35,495 bases of DNA. Origin: Selenomonadaceae bacterium (GTDB lineage: Bacteria; Bacillota; Negativicutes; Selenomonadales; Selenomonadaceae). Made by a program: the position numbers and the translations under genes. The notes beneath the pieces were generated by a model. The model had not been told where the DNA came from. It saw nothing but the letters and a program-made list of their open reading frames with translations, and made no database searches. Positions 14,906 through 22,554 of this stretch are shown here, in pieces. Within the stretch, counting starts at the first letter, position 1. Each line of letters begins with the position of its first letter. The DNA lies in contig JAFWWC010000003.1 in NCBI GenBank assembly GCA_017518105.1, forward strand, positions 1-35,495, read 5' to 3'.

Positions 14906-16066
14906 TTAATCAGCTCCTTCTATAAAATCATCTCCTAAGACGCGGCGGACTTCATTAATTGTCGTCAGCCCTGCGCGAACTTTATCCCTTGCGTCGTCCG
15001 ATAAAGTTTTCAAGCCCGATTCAAGGGCGCAAGTTTTAATCTCGTCTAGGTCGCGGCTGTTTAGAATCAGATTGCGCAAATCCTTATCGACGCGCAAAAT
15101 CTCATGTAAAGCAATCCGCCCGCTGTAGCCCGTGCCCCGGCAATGTTCGCAACCACTCGCCTGACATTTCGGGCAAACTCTCCTAACCAACCGCTGAGCC
15201 ACGACACCATTAAGCGTCGCCGCCAACAGATACGGTTCGACGCCCATCTCAAGCATACGGAATAGGGCACTGCAAGAATCGTTAGCGTGTAGCGTCGTGA
15301 AGATTAAATGCCCCGTTAGAGCCGCCCGCACCGCTATTTTTGAAGTCTCTGCGTCGCGAGCCTCCCCGACCATTAAAACGTTGCAATCCATGCGGAGCAT
15401 CGCCCTAAGCCCTGCCGCGAACGTCAAGCCCGTTTTCTCGTTGACTTGTACTTGGCTGACGCCTTCGACGTGCTGTTCAATCGGGTCTTCAAGCGTCATT
15501 ATTGAGCGCGTCGGCTGATTGAGTTCGCGAAGTGCCGCGTAAAGAGTCGTCGATTTGCCGGAGTTCATCGGTCCAGTTAGGATTACCATTCCTGACGCCG
15601 CCTCTATCATTTGCTGGAAGATTTTTTCGTTCGCCGCAGTGAAGCCGAGGTCTTTTAGGCTGTGCAGTTCCAAAGACGAATCCAAAAGACGTATCGTCAA
15701 ACTCTCCGCGCCGAACGACGGCATAGACGCCACGCGCATTTCCACGTTGCCGAACTTGATTGCCCCGTCTAGCGGCAGGAAGGCGGCGGTCGTGTCCATG
15801 CGTGCAAGGATTTTTATCCGCGAGGTTAAGGCGTCTGCTAAGCTAAGCGGCAACGGCTGATGAAACTCCTGCAGTTGTCCGTCGACGCGATAACGCACCC
15901 GCAACGCCTTATCAAACGGCTCAATATGCATGTCCGAAGCCCGAATTTTTATCGCGAAGTCGAAGAGCAGATTAACCAGCTCGACAATCGCCCGCGACGA
16001 TGACCCCGCGAAGTTGTGCCGCTCCCGCAGAATCAGTTTCCTTAGTTGCTCGTCGAAGTCGTTCAT
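14906..16066 (-). CDS. GspE/PilB-type secretion ATPase, short form
   Basis: A 386-residue hexameric ATPase of the type II secretion/type IV pilus family, lacking the N-terminal N1 domain and thus ComGA-like in size. The N2 domain carries ASDMHIEPFDKALRVRYRVDG (about 43-63). Walker A is GPMNSGKST (165-173, K171), where the usual form is GPTGSGKTT. The Asp box is TLEDPIEQ. Walker B is LMVGEARD, where VGEIRD is usual. The His box is FTTLHAND. A zinc tetracysteine CPKC...CEHC uses C298, C301, C306 and C309. The usual ERRLPQDG segment is replaced by TAAFLPLDG. No pilin, GspF, PilT or prepilin peptidase gene is in the window, so it appears orphaned. Its start overlaps gph by ATGA. Confidence 0.88.
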   Translation of the reverse strand: MNDFDEQLRKLILRERHNFAGSSSRAIVELVNLLFDFAIKIRASDMHIEPFDKALRVRYRVDGQLQEFHQPLPLSLADALTSRIKILARMDTTAAFLPLDGAIKFGNVEMRVASMPSFGAESLTIRLLDSSLELHSLKDLGFTAANEKIFQQMIEAASGMVILTGPMNSGKSTTLYAALRELNQPTRSIMTLEDPIEQHVEGVSQVQVNEKTGLTFAAGLRAMLRMDCNVLMVGEARDAETSKIAVRAALTGHLIFTTLHANDSCSALFRMLEMGVEPYLLAATLNGVVAQRLVRRVCPKCQASGCEHCRGTGYSGRIALHEILRVDKDLRNLILNSRDLDEIKTCALESGLKTLSDDARDKVRAGLTTINEVRRVLGDDFIEGAD

Positions 16067-16716
16067 ATGAAATCAATCCGTTCTAAAATCTCGTGCGGGT
16101 GGTCGATGATAATTTGTGCGCCGCTGTCGACGAGTTCCGAACGCGGACGAAATCCCCAAGTCACACCCACGGCAAGAAAGCCCGCATTAATCGCCGTTTG
16201 CATGTCAACAGCCGTATCGCCGAAATAAGCAACGTCCGCCGCCGCCACGGAAAATTTTTCAGCACAGGCAAGGGCGCGGGTCGGATTAGGCTTGCGGGGC
16301 TGATTAGGTTCGTCGCCGCTGACGTAAGGGAACTTTATCGGCGCAAGAATTTTATCGGCAATCTCGACCGCCGCGAAGTGTTGCTTGTTCGTGCAAATGC
16401 CCAGCGGAATTCCTTTAGCCTCAAGCGTCGTCAGCAAGTCCATAATCCCGGCGTAGGGCTTAACCTTATTCAGACAGTTGCGGGCGTAGCAGTCGTTGTA
16501 AAAGCTCAAAGCCTCGTCTAGGAAGTCGCAATCGGCAGGCAGGCTCCGAATCATAAGTTGCCTTGCGCCGTTGCCGACGAACTGCCGAACCTCATCGAGC
16601 GTGCGGAGAGGCAAATTGTAATGGGCGAGCATTTCATTGACGCTATCGTACAAATCCTCCAGCGTGTCGACGAGCGTGCCGTCCATGTCGAATATCGCCG
16701 CCTTGTAAGTCTTCAT
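16063..16716 (-). CDS. gph: Phosphoglycolate phosphatase-like HAD hydrolase
   Basis: A 217-residue HAD subfamily IA phosphatase. Motif I is AAIFDMDGTLVDTLEDL (D9, D11). The QFVGNGARQLM segment in the cap is typical of Gph. Motif II is GICTNKQ, the motif III lysine is in QPRKPNPTRAL, and motif IV is YFGDTAVDMQTAINAG. By family knowledge it removes phosphate from 2-phosphoglycolate, although PpaX/NagD-like substrates are possible. It overlaps murI upstream and the GspE-type gene downstream, each by ATGA. Confidence 0.85.
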   Translation of the reverse strand: MKTYKAAIFDMDGTLVDTLEDLYDSVNEMLAHYNLPLRTLDEVRQFVGNGARQLMIRSLPADCDFLDEALSFYNDCYARNCLNKVKPYAGIMDLLTTLEAKGIPLGICTNKQHFAAVEIADKILAPIKFPYVSGDEPNQPRKPNPTRALACAEKFSVAAADVAYFGDTAVDMQTAINAGFLAVGVTWGFRPRSELVDSGAQIIIDHPHEILERIDFI

Positions 16717-17483
16717 GTTATCGCCTCCATGTCGTCGAGCCGCCGCAAAAATTTTTCTAGCCGTGCAAGCTCCGCCGCCTCCGTCACTAGTCTTCCTGAG
16801 TAAAAGAATTCTATTGCGCCGCGTCCGTCCGTCGTTAGGTTCGTTCGCCTGATGAGCTCGTTGACTGTGCCCGCGTTGCCGTCGAGTATCCTGACATGCG
16901 GCGGCAAAATCCTTCTCAATGTGTCCTTGAAGTAGTTAAAGTGCGTGCAACCCAACACCAGCGAAGAAAACTTTTCCCAATCGTAGCAAGCCAGCTCGCC
17001 GCGCAGATACTTTTCGACAGCCGCCGACGTGAACTCTTGCCGCTCCGCGAACTCGACCAGCCGCGGCAACGCCCTAAGCTCGGCTAAGTCTTTTGCGTGC
17101 AGTCGTTCAATCAGCCGCCGAATTTTTTTGCCCGTGATTGTTATCGCCGTCGCCGTCACCAAAACTTTTCGGGCGGGGAACGTGTCCAATGCCAACTTCA
17201 ACGCCGGCTCCATTCCGATTATCGGCAGGGAATATTTTTCCCGCATGACTTTGACTGCCACTGAAGTTGCCGTATTGCACGCCACGACGATTGCTCCGAC
17301 CCCTTGCCCGATTAAAAATTTGAACGCCGCGTCGACGCAAGCCAGAACCTCTTCGGGCGACTTGGTGCCATAGGGTACGTTGTCTTCGTCAGCATAAAAG
17401 ATAAACTCTTCGTGCGGCAAAATCTTCTTCGCGTGGTGCAAGACGCTAAGTCCGCCCATGCCCGAATCAAAAAAGGCTATCAT
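16713..17483 (-). CDS. murI: Glutamate racemase
   Basis: Interconverts L- and D-glutamate for peptidoglycan peptides. 256 residues, a normal size. The N-terminal signature is AFFDSGMGGLSVL (catalytic Asp-Ser), then YADEDNVPYGTKS. The first catalytic cysteine is in VVACNTATS (C69), the second in LVLGCTHF (C179). All are conserved in the two-base cofactor-independent racemases. Start and stop are both in ATGA overlaps, with DUF445 upstream and gph downstream. Confidence 0.95.
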   Translation of the reverse strand: MIAFFDSGMGGLSVLHHAKKILPHEEFIFYADEDNVPYGTKSPEEVLACVDAAFKFLIGQGVGAIVVACNTATSVAVKVMREKYSLPIIGMEPALKLALDTFPARKVLVTATAITITGKKIRRLIERLHAKDLAELRALPRLVEFAERQEFTSAAVEKYLRGELACYDWEKFSSLVLGCTHFNYFKDTLRRILPPHVRILDGNAGTVNELIRRTNLTTDGRGAIEFFYSGRLVTEAAELARLEKFLRRLDDMEAIT

Positions 17484-18757
17484 ACGCTCAACCCCGCCGC
17501 CTTGATTAGGATAAATATCGCAAGCCCGACGACAGACCCGACGATTGACCCGTTAAGCCGAATCCAGATGAAATCTTGCTCCGCCTTGTCGTAAACCAGA
17601 TTATTAAGCTGTTCTTCGGTCAGGCGTTCGAGGGCGTCTTTGGCGACGACCCCGACTAGCGGTTGAGCACGCAGGGCGGCTCGCGCCGTCAGCTCGTCTA
17701 CGAACTTTTCAAAGGCAGTCTTAGCGGCGGAGTCTTCGCGAAGGAGCTTTAATAGTCTGCTGTACTCCTCGTCGAAGAGTTTGACTAACAGCCCGCCGAG
17801 GTTTTTTGAGTCCGGCGCACGCAACTGATTTTCCAAATGAATCAGCGCAAGTTCAATTGCCTCCTCCAGCGGCAAAACGGTCGCGGCGTCGATTTGGATT
17901 CGTTCTACTAAGTCCTTGAATTCGGGCGTATCACTAAGCTCGGAAATCTTTAGGCGGCATTCGTTTAGGGTGCGGCGTTGCAGTTGCGTATCGGCGGCGA
18001 GTTCGTCTAGGAGCTTTAGCAGTTGCACTTGCATGATTCGCGCCGCCTCCTCGAAATTCACTAGGTCGAGCATTTGCGCCAGCCCCGCCATTAGAATTGA
18101 AAAGCCGCCCATGTTCTTAGTCTTCTGGTTAGCGTACTCTTCTAGGATTGCTTGGAGCTTATCGCACGTCTCAGGCTTAGCCGCTGTCCGCCGCATTGCC
18201 TTGACGATTCCAATAAAAATTTCTCGGTCTTTGTTATTGCGTTTGAAGTGCGAGCCGAAATCATTAATCAAACTTTGCGCGGGGATGTCGCGGAGGATTC
18301 GGCGCAGTTCATTGGCAATCGCCTTGGAGCGGGTCTCCTTGTCCTGCTTAGCTACATATTTCTTCACGACGTTAAAGAGTTCATCAGCAAGGAGTTTGCG
18401 GGTCTCGTCGCGGGCAAGGTAATCGACGATACGCGGCATGAGTTTGAAGTCGCCGAGCTTTTTAAAAATCGTCCGCCGCGAGAAGAACTCTTGCTGAACC
18501 ATGACGACCGACGCCTTGACGAAATCTTTTCTTCTGCGCGGGAGGATAGCCGTATGGAACGGGAAGCCCAGCGGTTTTTTAAAAAGAGCCGTCACCGCGA
18601 ACCAGTCCGCTATCCCGCCGACAAGAGCCGCCTCCGTCACGAAGAGAAATCCTTCGGCTAGGACGTTGCCGGGGAAAACTATCTTAAAGCCGACCGCCAT
18701 CAGGAAAAAAAGTGCCGCGCAGAGTAAAGTCGTGTCTGCTGTGTTCCACCTGTTCAA
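17480..18757 (-). CDS. DUF445 membrane-anchored protein, copy B
   Basis: A 425-residue DUF445 protein. An N-terminal transmembrane segment (about 8-28) leads into the family signature EAALVGGIADWFAVTALFKKPLGFPFHTAILPRRRKDF. A long, charged, helical and probably coiled middle follows. The C-terminus has a second conserved block (DFIWIRLNGSIVGSVVGLAIF) and a final transmembrane helix. The predicted start is TTG 18757, supported by GGAGG at 8 bases and by the close upstream stop. It is a paralogue of the gene immediately upstream, four bases away. Function unknown; coupling to murI suggests an envelope role. Confidence 0.85.
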   Translation of the reverse strand: MNRWNTADTTLLCAALFFLMAVGFKIVFPGNVLAEGFLFVTEAALVGGIADWFAVTALFKKPLGFPFHTAILPRRRKDFVKASVVMVQQEFFSRRTIFKKLGDFKLMPRIVDYLARDETRKLLADELFNVVKKYVAKQDKETRSKAIANELRRILRDIPAQSLINDFGSHFKRNNKDREIFIGIVKAMRRTAAKPETCDKLQAILEEYANQKTKNMGGFSILMAGLAQMLDLVNFEEAARIMQVQLLKLLDELAADTQLQRRTLNECRLKISELSDTPEFKDLVERIQIDAATVLPLEEAIELALIHLENQLRAPDSKNLGGLLVKLFDEEYSRLLKLLREDSAAKTAFEKFVDELTARAALRAQPLVGVVAKDALERLTEEQLNNLVYDKAEQDFIWIRLNGSIVGSVVGLAIFILIKAAGLSV

Positions 18758-18761
18758 AGCG

Positions 18762-20150
18762 TCAACCTCCCTGTGCTATGCGTTCGATAATCTGCGAAAC
18801 GATAAAAAGGAACATGCCGACCAGCCCGCCGCAAACAGAGCCGTTGATACGAATCATCTGCAAATCGTCCGCCACGTGACTTTCAACAAACTCCGTCAAC
18901 TCGTCGTCGCTGAACTTGTCTAGCCGCTCACGAATCATCAGCGGTATCTGCCCGCGATATTCCTCAAGCAAGTTCTCGATAAAATCTTTGATGAGCTTGT
19001 CGAATTTCTTCTGCAAAGCCTCGTTCCGTATGAACTCATCAATTTTGGCGTCGACTAGGTAATCAACTGCCTCTCGCCAAATGACGGGCTTGCGTTCAAC
19101 TTCGACAATGCGTGTAACTTTCGGATTGGCAGCCTGTTGCCGCTGAAGTTTTTCTAAAATCTTCGGGTCGGTCTCGCCTTTGATGTTCACGTCCAGCCAC
19201 GTCTTGATAAATCCTTCCGTGTCGAATTTTTGCAGGAACAACTTCATCAGGTCGTTGAGAAATTTTTTAGTATTGAGGTTGCCCGCCGCCGATTGAACGA
19301 ACCCGCCGAACATTTTAATCATCTCGTCCGCCGCGTTCGCCGTCTCGCTGTCGACAAGTGCGCCCGTCGTGTTCAAGACTTTTTCCGCGTCGCTGATTTT
19401 CTTTTCTACCGTCTCATTGAGGATGCTTAAAATTTTCTCGTCGGTCAAATCCATTGAGCTAAGCACCAACGCCCGCCCCGCCGAGTCGCCCTCGTAAGCC
19501 TCGCGCAGTTCGGTTATCTTCTTTAGGATTTCTTCTTGCATGTGCGGGCTACGCAAGATTTTATGTCCCGTGTCGAAAAGCGCGATTAGAATCTGGCGGC
19601 TGTGCTTGTCATTGGTGACGACCTTTATTACGGCATCGAAGAGTTTTTCCGCGTCGAGGTTCCTAATCTCGTTTTCCAGAATCGGTGCCACGCCCTTAGC
19701 AATGCCCTGCGTGTCGAGCCCGCCGAAGAGTTCGCCCAAGACCTCGCGCACAAGGGCTTTAGTTTTCTCGCGTCCTTTGTTCTGCTCGAAGTAGTCGATT
19801 AAAAGTTGCGCGGTGTTTTCGTCCTTGACGGTCTCCATAATATTTTTCGTGCTTAGCAAGTCGGTACCGACGAATTCAACGATTGCCTCCATGATTCGTC
19901 CGCGATTGCGCCTTAGTATTTCCGTGTGGAATCCGATACCCAGTGGCTTGCGGAAAAGAGCCGTCACGCCGAACCAGTCCGCCATGCCTCCGATCGTCGC
20001 GGCTAGGAACCCATGATTCATCAGTCCGAGGATAAAGCCGCCCGTCGCGCCCGTCATTATAAATTTCAGCGGCGAAATTTCTGGCAGGGTCGAGAGTGCG
20101 CACAGGGCACTTGCCGCCAATGTCGCCGTCGCTTTTGTTTTGTTCTCCAA
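18762..20150 (-). CDS. DUF445 membrane-anchored protein, copy A
   Basis: A 462-residue DUF445 paralogue and the first gene of the eight-gene operon. The signature GFLAATIGGMADWFGVTALFRKPLGIGFHTEILRRNRGRI lies near the N-terminus after one or two hydrophobic segments. A helical middle of about 300 residues is followed by a C-terminal block LQMIRINGSVCGGLVGMFLFI and a transmembrane end. The frame extends to a TTG at 20231 but that codon has no ribosome binding site. TTG 20150 is preferred because GGAGGTG lies nine bases upstream and an extended -10 (20182-20190) falls between the two. Shares the SIVGSVVG/SVCGGLVG tail with copy B, so the pair arose by duplication. Confidence 0.82.
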   Translation of the reverse strand: MENKTKATATLAASALCALSTLPEISPLKFIMTGATGGFILGLMNHGFLAATIGGMADWFGVTALFRKPLGIGFHTEILRRNRGRIMEAIVEFVGTDLLSTKNIMETVKDENTAQLLIDYFEQNKGREKTKALVREVLGELFGGLDTQGIAKGVAPILENEIRNLDAEKLFDAVIKVVTNDKHSRQILIALFDTGHKILRSPHMQEEILKKITELREAYEGDSAGRALVLSSMDLTDEKILSILNETVEKKISDAEKVLNTTGALVDSETANAADEMIKMFGGFVQSAAGNLNTKKFLNDLMKLFLQKFDTEGFIKTWLDVNIKGETDPKILEKLQRQQAANPKVTRIVEVERKPVIWREAVDYLVDAKIDEFIRNEALQKKFDKLIKDFIENLLEEYRGQIPLMIRERLDKFSDDELTEFVESHVADDLQMIRINGSVCGGLVGMFLFIVSQIIERIAQGG

Positions 20151-20181
20151 AAAAGTTTTCACCTCCGCTAACGTTTGAATT

Positions 20182-20190
20182 ATTCTATCA
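20182..20190 (-). promoter_or_regulatory. Extended -10 promoter of the DUF445-murI operon
   Basis: On the minus strand, TGATAGAAT lies between the flagellar terminator (20230-20255) and the preferred TTG start at 20150. A weak TTGAAG lies 20 bases upstream. Position supports the later start. Confidence 0.5.
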
Positions 20191-20229
20191 TGAATCCGCC
20201 GCGTTGTCTTCAAAATTTTTTCAGGCAAC

Positions 20230-20255
20230 AAAAAAGCCCCGACTCATCATCGGGG
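20230..20255 (-). terminator. Intrinsic terminator of the flagellar operon
   Basis: On the minus strand, CCCCGA / TCGGGG with a 7-base loop is followed by C and six T residues. It starts eight bases past the flgJ stop codon. Confidence 0.85.
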
Positions 20256-20263
20256 ATAAATAT

Positions 20264-20662
20264 TCATTGATTCTTCGTCAGCTGCTTGTAAATGTAATCG
20301 GCAAGTCCAATGCCGCCGCCCTCCGCCGCCTTTTTGGTTATCTCCTCGTTGTACATGTCGCGATAAATATCCATTGCATTGCTTGAGCCGAACAGCTCGT
20401 TCTTCGGAACGGTCTTCCACATCTCGGTATACATCATCTTCAGCAGGAGTGCTTCTAGTTGAACGCTGGCTTCTTTAATCTCTTGGTTGCGTTGAGCGAC
20501 CTCCGCAGGTGTCATCGTCTTAATCGTCTTTGCTTCGAGTTTCTCAGTTGCCGCCTTGAGTTGTTCTTTAAAGCTGGACTCTTCCTTTAGCATTTGCGCA
20601 CTTTGCGCGCCCGTATTCGTTCCAGTCGTCTGCGGCAACAGATATGAACCGTCAATCCTCAC
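20264..20662 (-). CDS. flgJ: Flagellar rod-binding protein FlgJ (N-terminal domain only)
   Basis: Rod-cap/rod-binding protein of about 132 residues. The conserved rod-binding block is KEASVQLEALLLKMMYTEMWKTVPK, followed by SNAMDIYRDMYNEEITKKAAEGGGIGLADYIYKQL. The C-terminal muramidase domain of enterobacterial FlgJ is absent, as in many other phyla. Wall opening would need another enzyme, and the transglycosylase at 7849 is one candidate. GTG 20662 is preferred over GTG 20671 because AAGGAG is eight bases from the former and touches the latter. Last gene of the flagellar operon. Confidence 0.88.
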   Translation of the reverse strand: MRIDGSYLLPQTTGTNTGAQSAQMLKEESSFKEQLKAATEKLEAKTIKTMTPAEVAQRNQEIKEASVQLEALLLKMMYTEMWKTVPKNELFGSSNAMDIYRDMYNEEITKKAAEGGGIGLADYIYKQLTKNQ

Positions 20663-20674
20663 GTCTACCACTCC

Positions 20675-21784
20675 TTAGATAATCTCAAGCACTGCATGAA
20701 TCGCGCCCGCCGCCTTCATTGCCTGCAAGATAGAAATGCAATCTCGCGGCGTGGCTCCCACGGCATTAAGCGCACCGATAACATCACTTACACTTGTGGT
20801 CGCGGGCATGACTACCGAGCTAGACATCTCCTCGCGGGCATTCACGTCCGTATTCTTTACAACTATCGACGTGCCATAGGAGAACGGCCCCGGTTGCGAC
20901 GCGCTCTCACCGTGGTCAATGCGAATCGACAAGCCGCCTTGAGTTATCGCGCACTCGTCGACGTGAACATTGCCGCCCATAACGATTGTCCCTGTGCGTT
21001 CGTTGACTACGACTTTAGCAATGCTATCTGGCACGACGGGCAAATCTTCAATCGAGGCGACGAACTGCACGACGTTAGCGCGATAGTAGCCTGGAATGTT
21101 AATGTCGACGCGTCCGGGATTAGCCGCGTGCGCCACGTTGCCATAAGCCGCGTTGATTGAGTTGGTAATACGTGCGGCGGTCGTGAAGTCGGCACTTGCC
21201 AAGCTCAAGGAAATTTGACCGTTTCTGCCGAGTTCGTCTTCAAGCGTGCGTTCGACGATTGCACCGTTTGGAATGTTGCCCGCAGTCGGAAAGTTCCTTT
21301 GCGCACGATTATTGCCTCTGCCCGCTACGAATCCGCCCGTTGAAACCGAGCCTTGCGCCACCGCGTAAACGTCACCATTTGCCGCCCTAAGCGGAGTCTG
21401 CAGGAGCACGCCGCCTTGAATTGAATCCGCGTCGCCCATCGAGCTGACGACAACATCAATGGTATCGCCCTCGCGCACGAACGGAGGAAGCGTCGCCGTG
21501 ACCATGACTGCCGCTACGTTATCGGAGTCCAAGTCCGCCGGATTAACCGTTATCCCGAAGTTCCTTAGCAGTGACACCGTCGATTGAATCATCTGCCACG
21601 TATCGTCACTGTCGCCCGTGCCCGGCAAGCCTACTACAAGCCCGTAGCCCATTAGTTGGTTGCTCCGCACGCCCTGAATTTTGGCAATGTCTTTTATGCG
21701 TGTGACTGACGCCTCAGCAAAGACCGTCGAAGTCATAAGCGCGAGGCAAGCCAACAGCGTCGCGAGTGTAAAAAGTTTTTTCAT
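20675..21784 (-). CDS. flgI: Flagellar P-ring protein FlgI
   Basis: Periplasmic P-ring subunit surrounding the rod at the peptidoglycan layer. 369 residues. The signal peptide is MKKLFTLATLLACLALMTSTVFA. The mature start ASVTRIKDIAKIQGVRSNQL and GYGLVVGLPGTGDS are family hallmarks. VTATLPPFVREGDTIDVVVSS and GGVLLQTPLRAADGDVYA-like segments follow, and the C-terminus has IVVKNTDV and VIGALNAVGATPRD. Needs FlgA for assembly, and flgA is in the same operon. GAGGT lies upstream of ATG 21784. Confidence 0.96.
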   Translation of the reverse strand: MKKLFTLATLLACLALMTSTVFAEASVTRIKDIAKIQGVRSNQLMGYGLVVGLPGTGDSDDTWQMIQSTVSLLRNFGITVNPADLDSDNVAAVMVTATLPPFVREGDTIDVVVSSMGDADSIQGGVLLQTPLRAANGDVYAVAQGSVSTGGFVAGRGNNRAQRNFPTAGNIPNGAIVERTLEDELGRNGQISLSLASADFTTAARITNSINAAYGNVAHAANPGRVDINIPGYYRANVVQFVASIEDLPVVPDSIAKVVVNERTGTIVMGGNVHVDECAITQGGLSIRIDHGESASQPGPFSYGTSIVVKNTDVNAREEMSSSVVMPATTSVSDVIGALNAVGATPRDCISILQAMKAAGAIHAVLEII

Positions 21785-21800
21785 GACCTCACCTCGTCGA

Positions 21801-22382
21801 TTAAAAGAGGAAGTTAAATAGTTGCGTCAAGATGCCCTGACGTTGTTTGGCGTTAAGCGGACCTTTGCCGTCGAACTTTATTGACGCGTCGGCTACCTTA
21901 CTTGAAGGCACGGTATTATACATGGTCACATCATCGCGGCGAATCGTCCCGCGCAAGGTGATTTTATGTTCGTCGCGGTTTTGCCAAATGGACTGCACGC
22001 CCTCGACTATCATATTGTCATTGGGAAGGACTTCCACGACCGTAACTGTTATTTGCCCGCTGAAACGGCTGGTATCAGTTGCGTTGCCGTCCGCTTGGAA
22101 GGAGTCGCCGCCGCTAGCCGAGAACGCCTTAATGAAATCAAAAATGCCTGTGCCCGTGCTGACGTTGATTGAACCCGATTTGGAATTCCTGCGGGACTTC
22201 GTAGCGGTCTGCGTCGTCGATTCGTTTATGACTATCGTTAGGATGTCGCCGACGTTGCGGGCTTTCTTGTCGGCGTACAAGCTCAACGCGCCGTTATCGA
22301 CCCAAAGGGACTTAGCCTCCACCGCGCCGCCGCCGATTACAAACGCCGCAATCAATATCGCCGTGAGAATTCTCTTTATCAT
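21801..22382 (-). CDS. flgH: Flagellar L-ring protein FlgH, no lipobox
   Basis: Outer-membrane L-ring subunit, 193 residues. The frame extends to 22487, but ATG 22382 is preferred. GGAGGTG lies nine bases upstream, a proper signal peptide MIKRILTAILIAAFVIGGGAVEA begins there, and the longer version would read into the structured repeat. The mature part starts KSLWVDNGALSLYADKKARNVGDILTI, the FlgH signature, and ends LRGTIRRDDV...NAKQRQGILTQLFNFLF. Canonical FlgH is a lipoprotein with a cysteine at the cleavage site. Here there is no cysteine in or near the signal peptide, so it is probably cut by signal peptidase I. Confidence 0.92.
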   Translation of the reverse strand: MIKRILTAILIAAFVIGGGAVEAKSLWVDNGALSLYADKKARNVGDILTIVINESTTQTATKSRRNSKSGSINVSTGTGIFDFIKAFSASGGDSFQADGNATDTSRFSGQITVTVVEVLPNDNMIVEGVQSIWQNRDEHKITLRGTIRRDDVTMYNTVPSSKVADASIKFDGKGPLNAKQRQGILTQLFNFLF

Positions 22383-22413
22383 CTGTGCTGTCACCTCCAA
22401 AGTTTTTTGTGAA

Positions 22414-22543
22414 CTACTTTCTTTCAGCGAAGAAAGAAAGTAGCAAAGAAATTCGCCTCGCAGGGGCGTAGACCGGCTATGAATCATCCATGATTCAAAC
22501 GCCGGCGGCTCGCGTCCATGCGAGCCGGTCTCAAGCTACGTTC
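22414..22543 (+). repeat. Structured repeat element, copy A
   Basis: A 130-bp element between flgA and flgH, oriented opposite to the operon. From left to right: a perfect 12-bp hairpin (CTACTTTCTTTC, loop AGCGAA); a linker with a short CGCC/GGCG stem; a hairpin with outer stem CCGGC/GCCGG and inner TGAATCA/TGATTCA around TCCA; and an 8-bp hairpin CGGCTCGC/GCGAGCCG around GTCCAT. Its first 60 bases match the reverse complement of 26670-26729 exactly. The rest matches by compensating changes. It may be a non-autonomous mobile palindromic element or a structured RNA. No ORF is supported in it. Confidence 0.85.
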
Positions 22544-22554
22544 AGGCTTGCTGA

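Noticed and set aside
20151..20231. N-terminal extension of the first DUF445 protein from TTG 20231
   Set aside because: No ribosome binding site at 20231, which adjoins the flagellar terminator. A promoter -10 and GGAGGTG lie inside the extension.
22383..22487. N-terminal extension of FlgH from 22487
   Set aside because: It would read through the structured repeat and bury the signal peptide. ATG 22382 has a strong ribosome binding site.
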